A stretch of DNA of 64,000 nucleotides from Paraphoma chrysanthemicola (lineage: Eukaryota; Ascomycota; Dothideomycetes; Pleosporales; Phaeosphaeriaceae): assembly GCA_020744225.1 (NCBI GenBank), contig JAGMWG010000022.1:620001-684000 (forward strand), read 5' to 3'. The notes beneath the pieces are model-generated. The model worked only from the letters and a program-made list of their open reading frames with translations. It had not been told where the DNA came from and did no database searches. Within the stretch, counting starts at the first letter, position 1; every line of letters starts with the position of its first letter. The translations under genes and the position numbers were made by a program. Of the stretch, positions 10,796 to 20,919 are shown in pieces.

Positions 10796-12392
10796 AATTT
10801 TATAAATAATTAAGAAAATCAGAGTAGTATGGTGTAGTATAGAGGCACGTGAATAATGATTTGGTAAGAAATGTACTTAGGGAGGTAGGGCTGCTCATTA
10901 TCACGACCGATCATCACTCGTAGCTTTGCATCAATGCATCCCTACTCCTTACCCAACGATTGCGGGTCGACACCTGATCTCCCCTATATAAACTCATGTT
11001 TATGCGATAGTAGAAAGAAGAGAACAATGTTACCAAGTAGGAGAGAGAATCATACTCGCATTCTATGCTTTAGTATAAATTACCGGCATCTCTAATCTAG
11101 TACTACTACAAAAAGGGACGTCGCAAGGTAGTTTACATATATTCACACTCTTTAATCTCATATAGAAACATACACTTCTTAAAAGACCTTCGAGAGATAA
11201 TATCCCCGGGTAAAACGGTCTTAACATAATCTTAGAAAGGCACATAGGACAGCGTTAAGAGACCTTGCACCCTTAGTACATCCATTTAGAATAAAGCCAA
11301 CCTACTTAAGCAATCCTGCATCTTACACGGTGTAAAGAGTCTGTCGCTCTTAGACTTTCCCAAAAATCTCGTCAGCAGAGAAGAGGGAAACTCCTGGACT
11401 TAGGGGCTCGGAAATGTTCAGCAGGTAATGGGAAGAAACGGGTTGAGAGAATCTTCGGAACCCAATAAACAGCGCGATGAAGTAGGAAGAGCACAAACTG
11501 GGCCACGATTGTACAATATTTCAGTTCTACCCTTTTCGTATAAACGCGCGGATCGCGTTTTCCTTCCTCATGCGTCTTTAGTATGCCACTATCAGTACAG
11601 TGCTTGTGAGAAATGCACAAGTCGAACTTCATGCAGACCACGTTGACCACTGCTCCCAGACTGTACATGGGTTTCAAATTCTCCGGTCTCAGCGCTAGGA
11701 GGACGCGGAAATGCGACACGTTGATTCTGTGTACTTGGAGAAGAAGGGAGCAATGCATCGGGTGGGAGGAGATGCGAGTGGCAGGGTCCAAAAATTCCCT
11801 GCTGTCCAATGAGCGCTTTCGAAAACCTTCCAAGACAAGCAGCATCCGCATATCGGAAGCACCGAGCCTGTGTGTGCTTTACGATCTGGATTGTGAGAAA
11901 TGTTTACGACCACCCACATATACGCTAACAGTCACCCACATAATGCACCTAGTTAAGACGCAAGATCTGCCAATCTCGTGTTTGGTAAAGCATGCGCACA
12001 AGACGCCAGCAGATATTTGGTTTTAAAATTTCGACTAAATTGCTCTTAGTACCGAAGTTGAATTGAAAAGTCTTGCGAAGAAATACTACTAGTATTGAGC
12101 TTTGCGCTCATGTTAGTGGCGTTATTTGACAACTCAGCTGTGATAAACCTTGCTTATGTGGGTGGTTGTTATCGTATGTGTGGGTGGTGGTTAACCGCTT
12201 CCGCGCTACGCTTGCTTCATGTCGTATGTACCCTTTGGATTGGCCCGCTTTTCACAGCAATGTAACAGGAGCACGACGGACCCAGAGCACATTATGAATA
12301 CGTCGATTGTTGAAAAGGCGTCGCCTGTCCGCAGATCTTCTGAATAGCATTCTCCACAAAAGTGCAATACCACACAACTATACTCCATTACA
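10796..12392. other. Gene-poor, AT-leaning stretch
   Basis: 1.6 kb without a supported gene. 10800-11350 is AT-leaning with short TACTAC runs and looks like decayed repeat. The 159-codon minus frame at 11372-11851 and the overlapping plus frame have no family signature and overlap each other. Confidence 0.45.
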
Positions 12393-12896
12393 ATGGGTCA
12401 AGCCTTTTCCATACATCGAAAGTGTGGCGCAACAAATGCCACCAGCAACACATGCAGCCAGGCATTCGACAGGCATTCCAGATATTGCGCAAATCATGAG
12501 TGCCGCATTGGCTCGTGCAAACACAGGAGCGCAGATAACGGGTTTTGTATCCGCCGTAAGTCCTCATAGTCAACACAGGCCTCGTCGAGTCATGACTGAT
12601 GAACCTCAACCAGACACCTGCAGACACATTTCAATGTGGCGAACCAGGGGCCATACTGTCACACCCACAAATGCAAATTGTGTTCGCACCCACGACGCAG
12701 CGGTCCCGGCCAGGACTTCTGCGAAGCTCGCCATGCCTGCGCCGTCACCGACTGTACCAAGCCTCGCATGGGACGGTCGCCCTTTTGCGAGAGGCACAAA
12801 CGTTTGGTTAGGAGTGGCGTTGCGCAAGTCGTGGTTAACGAACATGCACATGAGCCTCATGATGTTGGTCTAGCGGAGCTGCCTGCCGAAAGGTAG
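12393..12896 (+). pseudogene. Frameshifted Cys/His-rich repeat protein gene
   Basis: Starts MGQAFSIHRKCGATN at 12393 and carries repeated C-x2/3-H-x-C units: YCANHEC and FCIR in exon 1, then YCHTHKC, FCEARHAC and FCERH downstream. A textbook intron (GTAAGT at 12556, CTGAT branch, CCAG at 12613) joins FCIR to HTC, again giving C..H.C. However, the remaining Cys-rich frame (to the stop at 12894-12896) is then out of phase. A 2-base CA slip in GACACATT just after the acceptor would explain it. A poor alternative donor (GTCCTC at 12560) would keep the frame. Fungal Cys-rich repeat proteins of this type are probably metal binding; function is unknown. Either broken by a small insertion or spliced unusually. 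Confidence 0.45.
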
Positions 12897-13534
12897 ACTG
12901 TCCAAGCGTACAGTGTCTCCGAAGATGAAAGCCAGCGCGCGCAAAATGTATAGTACGCGATTGTACCCAGACCGATTATATCAATACTATAAAGTCTGCT
13001 CTGCGTTTCTTGCACCGTGCTGGCCACTTTGCGCTACGATATCCTCCTCTTATACTGCTACTAGATAAGTTTCTGTGAAGTCCTAGTAGAGGTTGTAGAC
13101 GAGTGATATGATAGAATTGAAAGGGCATGCATCCTCATGACATCTTTTTTTGAACTTTTCACATCAGACGCGCATATGGGTACGGTGAAGTGATAGTTTT
13201 GGAACAAATGTCAACACCGACGCACAGCGATTTGCAACATCAAGTAGCCTTTTGGAAAAGTGACCTGGAATTTCAAAGTGCGTAGGCGACATAGTCTCCA
13301 TCGCCAACAGGCGCAATACATGTATGAAGTTCCCCGCATCGCGTGCACAAATCGAAACCTTAGCAGATGAAATTTGCTCTTCGTTTCATTTGCGGAATAT
13401 CTCCAATGACTTCGATACCTTATATCCTCTCAATATATGTATACATCTCCCCTCCACCCTTCATCCCCCAACGCACCCATTCCACCCTTACCTAACGCCC
13501 ACCCCATCAGTAAATACTATACAAGTTCCACGCT
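12897..13534. other. Intergenic, no gene seen
   Basis: 638 bases between the Cys-rich gene and the 3' end of the zinc transporter gene. Pyrimidine-rich runs near 13440-13570 correspond to the transporter 3' UTR side. Nothing else noted. Confidence 0.4.
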
Positions 13535-16477
13535 TCAATTCGTCTTCAACCCACCTCCACACCAGCACCTCCCCTCTCCTTCCTTCTCGACGTGCACTAC
13601 GACTTCCATGCCCCGGTCCTTCAAGAACTGGACGGAGCGCTCACGGACGTCTTCGAGGTCTGCGGCGCGGGAGGCGATGATGTGGATTACGCCGAGGACG
13701 CGTTGCTTTTGGGGAGGATGGGCGTGGTCGTGATCGTGGTCGTGATCGTGGTGGTCGTGGGATGGGGAGTGGGAGTGGCCGTGAGAGTGGCTGTGCGAGT
13801 GGGAATGATCGTGGGTATGATCGTGAGAATGTGAGTGATCGTGAGCATGCGCATGTTTGTGGTCCGAGTGGTCATGATCAGAGTGGTCGTGCTTGTGCCC
13901 ACAACTGTGATCCTCTTCTTTAGCATGGGCTTCTGCGTGTGCGGCACCTTCATCTTCGAGCCAGAACTTTGGTACTGTGTAGCCAACCACACCTCTGAGT
14001 GTTCCGAGTTCTCCGAGAGTGTTGCGGATCCCGTACTCGAGGTCGTTCGGCAAGCTCAGCATTAATCGCGCGCCACTGCTCTTCACAAGTGGGATCGCTG
14101 ACAGGAAGATGAGGATCGCGATGATGCATGACGCGATCGGATCCCAGCCAGACCAGCCGTAGTACTTGGTGAGAAGCGTGGAGATGATGACGGCGACGGA
14201 TCCTAGCGCATCTGCAAGGATGTGAAGGAAGATGCCCTGCATGTTCTCGTTGTCATGAGAATGCCCGTGACCATGATCATGCCCCTCGTGCCCGTGGTCA
14301 TGTCCATGGCCGTGATGAGCATGCCCAAATGCTGTCAGACCGACGATGTTGACCAAGAAGCCAAGAATACTGACGATCAAGAGCTCGTTCAATCGCTGTA
14401 GCTCATGACCTTCCCACAGTCGCTCGAATGCATCGAAGATGATTTCGACACTAACGAGCAAAAGAAATACGCCATTGGCGAACCCGGAAAGCGTGTCGAC
14501 CTTGCCATAGCCATACGGAAATCGTGCGTTCGGCCGCCACTTGCTCATGACAGCAGCCGCTAAACCGACAGCAAGACCAGCGCAGTCGAACAACATATGG
14601 ATGCTGTCGGTGAGTAGTCCGAGGGAACCACTGACGAAACCATAGAAGAATTGTACCAGCATGAAAGAAAGGTTGAGACTGTATAATGTTAGCTGGAGCA
14701 ATCCCAAGCGCTCACACAGTCGACTTACACTCCAAAGTAGGCGATTCGACGAGAGTCCTTCTCTATCAGAACACTGTGCACAATTGATCCGGGCGTCGCT
14801 CGGGCGATCAAAAAGGCGGAAAGCCGCGAATGGTTGCCATGCAAATGGTGTTCGTGCGAGTGATCGTGCGCATGATCATGGCCCGAATGTGAGTGGCCAT
14901 GCTTGTGCGAGTGTGCTGATGCGACCGCAGGAGAGCGTGTATCGAACATGACCGCACCCACGATCCCAGCGCAGGCGAATGGAAATGTGAAATAATCAAA
15001 ACGAAAAGTCGAAAGATGTTCCCAAAGATGAAATGCGACGATCCCAAGGCCGCCTAGCGCCAGACCAATATTCTTCTGGCTCCGTAATGCTGATGGTAAA
15101 GAAAAGTATACAAGCGCCGCCGCCGATGCAACTGACAAGGTAGAGAATCCTATAGTGTGGTGAGAAAGAGATGGTACAGAAGAAGAAAATAGTGAGTACA
15201 ATATTGCGACGACTGCCAGCGAAAGGCCAGATGCAATTGTGAGGAGGGTGTTCTCGAATGAATTGATGAGAGGCGACGATGGCTTTGGTAGCGAGGCCCG
15301 ACCGTCAGTCTGCGTGACGTATGAGGTTTGCCCTTGGCTTCCCATGATAAGGGACCAGCCAGCGGTCGGAAGAGGCGGGGGCACCAGAAGGACCGAAGTC
15401 AAGATGGCGAGCCAACCCAGCACAGTCGCCGCAGATGTGTGCGAGCCTAGGATGTCGGCGATGACACCGAGACAAAGCGCGCCGCATGTTGCATATCGTG
15501 TTCGCAGCGTCCTCCGCAGATCATCCCATGGCGTGTGTTTTCCAGGCTTGCGCCCGAGCGCTCCGAGGCCTGCGGCGACGGCAGTCAGCAGCACAAGAGC
15601 CACGTTGGGGCCTCCAAGCTGCATTGCCGCATAGAAAGGCAGCAGAACACTGAGCACATTTTGCGCCATGCGCTTCGGCGCTTTGCTGAGATCGAATGTG
15701 CCGGGCGACTTTTCAGATTTCCGCCTGTCCAGCGGCTGTAGGCTCGTGGTAATCTTCGCAATCACCCCGACAAGTGTCAAGGTCGCCGAGGAGAGCACAA
15801 GCGCATGCAAAAGCTGTGAGTGGCTTGCGATGTCCAATGTGTCTTTCTGGGGCGCGCTCCCCGCTACAGCTTCCGAGAGGGTCGAGGGTAGCGTGGACGG
15901 TCGTTGCAGCGCTTTTGGGTATGCGAGCGATGCGAGGAGGTATGGGAGGGGAATGAGGAGGGCTGTAAGCGCCTCTGGCAGCTCGAGCCATGATCTGTGT
16001 ACAGTTTAGCACTTCGTCTCTCATTTTGAGCCAGGTCTCGTACGATGAAGGTAACGACACTGCTGGCGCCGTCTCCTGTATGGGGGAGACGGGCGAGAAG
16101 CCGTATCGCGCCGCCGCTGCATTCTTTCGTGGTGGGGACCGTCCCAGATCGGAGTCCCCTCGTGGCCGTCCCTTGGCTCGCCCATTCGCGTATGGCTTCA
16201 GGGTCCACGTGGAATCGTTGGAATTGGAATGGCTGTGTCCGTGGCCGTGCTCGTGGTCGTGGGCATGGCCATTGTATTCGGCATACGGCGAGCGCACGGC
16301 GCCATGCAATTGCCCGCTTCCGCTCATATCAGATCGGTGGGAGCGGTGGCCCTGCCCTCTCAGCGGCGACGAGTTGCTGGTGGAGCCATTCGAGTAGGTC
16401 GAGTACTGCGACTGCGAGCGCTCATGGCTGTGGGCGTGCGAGGTCGGTGCAATGGGCAGCGCATACGTAGACGCCAT
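13535..16477 (-). CDS. MSC2: Cation diffusion facilitator, MSC2-like zinc transporter of the secretory pathway
   Basis: Zinc/H+ exchanger of the CDF family; yeast Msc2 with Zrg17 supplies Zn to the ER. Three exons (16477-16044, 15994-14729, 14678-13535), introns 49 and 50 bases, give 947 residues, longer than yeast Msc2 (about 724) mainly through the N-terminal extension and His loops. A poorly conserved multi-span N-terminal half (exon 2) precedes the CDF core (from about 567). The core has the TM2 zinc site H594-x3-D598 (in DS-IHMLFDC) and the TM5 site H718-x3-D722 (HILAD). His-rich segments lie in the N-terminus, at the end of exon 2, between TM4 and TM5 (about 684-709) and in a long (HD)/(HS) run before the C-terminal domain. 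It shares a 397-base divergent promoter with ALG1. Confidence 0.93.
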
Positions 16478-16874
16478 CGGCCAGTACCGCGTACCGGTTC
16501 GGGGGTCCGCTCGCTGTGTCTTGACTCGATGTCTGCGCGCGGTAGGTGGGCTGTGTGTCGTGTCGCAGCGGGTTCGAATTGTGTTCGAGGAATGTTAAGA
16601 CGGTGATGACAGTGAAGGACAGTCCGGATGGGCGTTGGCGGGGTGTCAATGCTCGCGCTGAGGCTACGCGGCGTGCTTGGGCTGTTTCTCTTGATAGCGC
16701 CGTCTTTCATAACTTTCAGGGGTCCCAGATTGACCGCCATACACGCCTTCCGTTTGCGGCCATACCCCGGCCGCCGTCTCCGCACCGCCACTGAACCTAC
16801 CAACGACCCACATTGCCCACGAGGCTGCAACGTGACCTTACGCTTCACCCCACACAACACCACGACGCCGCACA
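16478..16874. promoter_or_regulatory. Shared divergent promoter of MSC2-like and ALG1 genes
   Basis: 397 bases between two start codons on opposite strands, GC-rich with no clear TATA box, as expected for housekeeping genes. Both genes serve the ER, so shared regulation would make sense, but no specific site was identified. Confidence 0.5.
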
Positions 16875-18400
16875 ATGCGCGCCGAGGACTTCTTCACCGA
16901 GAGCTTCAACACGGGCTTCTCTACCGTGCTGACTGTCATTATCGTCTTGCTGACATTCTTCTTCCTGTTAGCTGTCACCTTGCCGAAGCAGTATGACCTG
17001 TATGAAGACAAGTCGGTGCGGTTCGTAGACGCGCAGGGCAATGAGATCGAGGTGAAGGACAAAGACGGGAATGCGCCGTTGCGCTGGAAACAGGGCCGAA
17101 CGGTGCAGATTGTAGTCCTGGGCGACATTGGGCGATCACCCCGCATGCAGTACCATGCCCTGAGCATTGCGAAGCACGGTGGCCGCGTCTTTCTCATCGG
17201 ATATCAAGGTACGCAAGGAATTTGCTGTAGTATGAGTGCTGCACTGACGTTTGCGTAGAGTCCGAGATCCACCCGGACATTGTGTCAAACCCGCTAATCC
17301 AGGTCGTGCCACTGGTCCCTGCACCCGACTACTTGCGCTCCAGCAGCAAGTTGCTCTTTCCTATCCTGGCGCCGCTAAAGGCGTTATGGCAGGCGCAATC
17401 ACTCTATCGGGCTTTGGGCTACCGCGGTGAGCCTGGCCGATGGATGCTCGTTCAGAACCCACCATCCATACCCACACTGGCCGTCGCTGGCCTGATATGC
17501 TTCCTGCGCAACACTCAGCTTGTCATTGACTGGCACAACTTTGGCTACTCTATCCTAGCCCTCAAGCTGGGACCTTCGCACCTTCTTGTCAGGATTTCGG
17601 CTTGGTATGAGCGAATCTGGGCAGGCGCTGCCGTGCACCACATCACCGTCACAGACGCCATGACTCGTGTCCTCAAGGATGACTACGGTGTCAATGCTCA
17701 AGCCCTACATGACCGCCCAGCAGCCATCTTCAAGCCTATTGCAGCCAAAGAACGATCAAAGTTTCTGTCTCGGTTGCCGGAAACAGCACAATACGCCCCA
17801 GACCTGTCGCCTTCATCCAAGACACCGTGGAAGCTGATCGTAAGCTCGACATCATGGACTGCCGACGAGGACTTCTCACTGCTACTCGATGCGCTCAGTG
17901 CTTACTCCGCCGAAGCAACCTCGAAGACGTACCTTCCCAATATCATCGCCATCATTACCGGCAAAGGACCGCAGAAAGAGTACTACCTTGAGAAGATCCG
18001 TCAACTCAACCAGGAGAAGAAACTCCTCAACGTCGTCATTCTCACAGCTTGGCTTTCTCCCGCCGACTACGCACTCCTCCTCGCCTCAGCCGATCTCGGT
18101 GTCTCACTACACACTTCCTCCTCTGGCGTCGACCTGCCCATGAAAGTCGTCGACATGTTCGGCGCAGGTCTGCCAGTCGTCGGATGGGGCAATTTCGAAG
18201 CCTGGCCGGAGCTAGTCAAGGAAGATGTCAACGGCAAGGGTTTCGAGAGCTCGCAGCAATTGTCGGAGCAGTTGATGAGCTTGTTTGGCAAGGATGAGAG
18301 CTTGTTGACGAAGTTGAAAGAGGGCGCGGTGAAGGAGAGTGAGAACCGATGGGACGACGAGTGGGATCGTGTGGGTGCGAAGTTGTTCAAGTTTACGTAG
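16875..18400 (+). CDS. ALG1: Chitobiosyldiphosphodolichol beta-1,4-mannosyltransferase
   Basis: Adds the first mannose from GDP-Man to GlcNAc2-PP-dolichol on the cytosolic face of the ER in N-glycan assembly (GT33). Two exons (16875-17208, 17259-18400) around a 50-base intron give 491 residues (yeast Alg1 449). A single N-terminal membrane anchor lies at about 18-40 (TVLTVIIVLLTFFFLLAV). It is followed by the glycosyltransferase start VVLGDIGRSPRMQYHA, the conserved WHNFGYS segment, and a C-terminal GT-B donor half with SSSGVDLPMKVVDMFG and LPVVGWGNF. All family hallmarks are present. Confidence 0.96.
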
Positions 18401-20919
18401 TCGATTTGTGAATGGCTGTGCTGCCAAGCCTGGGGTAGGCATGAGCCAGTCGTTACTGTATATATTCCATCTTCTAAATATCTCATATCTTTCCTCCCGT
18501 CATTCCACCCATTCAATGCACTAAAATGTGGTCAGGCTACAATACATGTCCTTCTTTGGTCGACGCGACCCAAATAGAACATCTCCGCCACATATGATTG
18601 GGGCGCTGCAAAGACCATGGTAAAGCGTTTGGTCTTCGGGCCCTCTTTTACTAAAATTTTGAATTTGGAGTGAGACCACTAACATATTCTCTTTAGAAAA
18701 CCAAGATCTTATTATAGCATATAAAATCTACCAAATTTACATCACAGCATCAAGTATGTCCAGCCCTCCACCCCAGCCGAGTCGAGAACATGCATGTCAA
18801 TAGTCCTCATAACGCATCGCGTTGGAAAATGCTGCTTCTGTATTTAAGCAGCCCAGAATACGGCTGCTGTGTCCTTCATGGCGTCGTTGCCAGAGAACGT
18901 GCGTCCAAAAGACAACGACCAAGAGTTCATGTTCGTTTCTCCTCTCTGGAAGTTCGTTCTTTTTAGACACGTTCAAATCTTCGGAAAACAGCATTGCGCC
19001 AAGCCATGCTAAGCAACGAGGGCGTGTATAAATCTCAACTCACCATGCAGGATATCTTTCTTTCTTCATCAATTCAGCGTGTGAGATGCGAGTCTTCCAA
19101 AACCATGCGACCATGCTGCATGTGCGTGGAGTACTTGGTTGGTTCAAACAGGCGACCAACATCCCGCATGTCTTTTGGTTCGGTGCGCCGGTGCGATGTC
19201 GACACGTGTGCGATTGAGATTACGATTTGTTCAAAATAAACTTCCTTTTTGTTTGTGGTTGAATGAGTAGTGTTCTTTGTTGCAAAAAAACGAAGCTATG
19301 TACTTCGCATGATTCGTTCTAGTGCGTATTTGGGCGATAGAGATTGCATACGAGAATAGGAGATGTATATAAACTACTCAATGACGCCTCATCTAAGTTC
19401 ATTATACATCCATTCATTTTGCGACATATTGTATTCAAACTCAACGTGGCAAACCTGATGTCCTGGTGTCTTGTTTTCCTTTCAAAAGAGGGCAAGAGAC
19501 TTACATAATGCTCCGCACTGTCCATTGACAGTGCATGGCCATGAAATCAACACGTGATATTCGTGCCTGAACTCATCATTCAGATGAGATTTCATGCGTT
19601 GGCACTTGAACAGGTCCGACATCACTAGTCCTTACAATCACTAGAACACGCGATGCGCTCTCGAATAGCTTCTTTATTTGCGACGACACCACATTCGGCG
19701 TGCTTGGCGAAAGCGGAGATTATAAACCACCAGCTGCTTTTGTGTCTCCAAGTCTTTCATGCAGCCAGCTTAGTTGGTACATGACTTACCAAAAAGACAC
19801 ATTCTAAGGCGCCATGTCGTCTATTGCTTCCAGCACCATTTGTCAAAAGCAGTGATTCACATCCAAAAACGTGTTGGCTGACTTATGTTTCTGAGCTGGG
19901 ACGATGAAGCCTGCCAAGTAGGTCAAGAATTTTGGTGAATTAGGATTGAGGGATGGAGTACGAGCTCACTTTAAAGCGTTCAACCGAGGGTATAAATCCT
20001 CAGCCGCACAACCATCCTAATTCATCATACCTCATTCTGAGTGGTCAGGTATCAAAGTCAGCTTTCCGAAATCGCATGTTTGTTGTGCGTGACAAGATAT
20101 AGGGAATACTAAGTTATTCACGCGCCGTTCAGGAATTCTGTACTAATTGTTGTCAAATGTAGATCAGGCTACTTCTGTAGCATTCTATTGTCTAGGTACT
20201 CTAGCTTGTTAGTAGTGAAGTAACTATATCTCTTGGTACATCAAACTCTAAGCAGTGACTATCTTGGCCTTGATTTAAGTTCGGTACAGCGCTAATATCA
20301 CAAGGTAAATACTAGCCATCGAAGATGAAGACTAGGCTTAAATCAAGAGTACTATATTCATTTTAGATGTTGCGCATTGTGGAAAGTTAGTGGATTGCGC
20401 ACTTGCTTGTAATGCGCAAAGGTGCGAAATCCGGAGTTTCTGTTACACAGCTGCTTTAGGCGATACTTGTTGTTCACCTTGCTCCTGCTCACAATGCTAG
20501 CACAATGTCTTATTTACAACTTCTTGTTTATCTTCGAACGAAAACCTAGAACACAATGTTTTAATGCTTGATACGTGGATCGTTACCTACAACATCGAGA
20601 TGCCTCGGGACATTTGTGTTGGGCGCCACGTGGGCGCATCTGGACCCCGCCCGGGGTTGGCGATCTGCAGCTGAAGCGCCACACGCTTCAAAACCATGAT
20701 CGCTACCAATTGTTTTCCAGGCCCTGATGTTTATTGGTTGAAGTTGCCAGGGGCCATGCTGGAAATGTACTGCTATCACACTTTGCGCCGATCGCTAAGC
20801 ACGGCATCACTCAGCTCCCGTGTCCGCAGCAACAACAGCAACAATTTAGCGTACATCTCCGGATTCCTTCAGTAATCTCACTTTTCATACTACGGCAACA
20901 CATCTCATATATCGCAAGG
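18401..20919. other. Long intergenic region
   Basis: 2.5 kb with no supported gene. AT-rich patches occur at 18650-18760 and 20150-20350. On the minus strand around 19640-19960 there are fragments that resemble a small secreted Cys-containing protein (KFLTYLAGFIVPAQ, later HAECGVVAN and ERIACSSDCKD-stop) without an ATG, possibly a decayed effector-like gene. A TATAAAT is at 19991 on the plus strand. The open frame 20734-20919 upstream of the HET start is taken as leader. Confidence 0.4.

Noticed and set aside
11372..11851. 159-codon minus-strand frame
   Set aside because: No motif, overlapped by plus-strand frames of similar quality; chance open frame.
20734..20919. 62-codon N-terminal extension of the HET frame
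   Set aside because: Includes a poly-Gln run and no HET-like sequence; better start at 20920.
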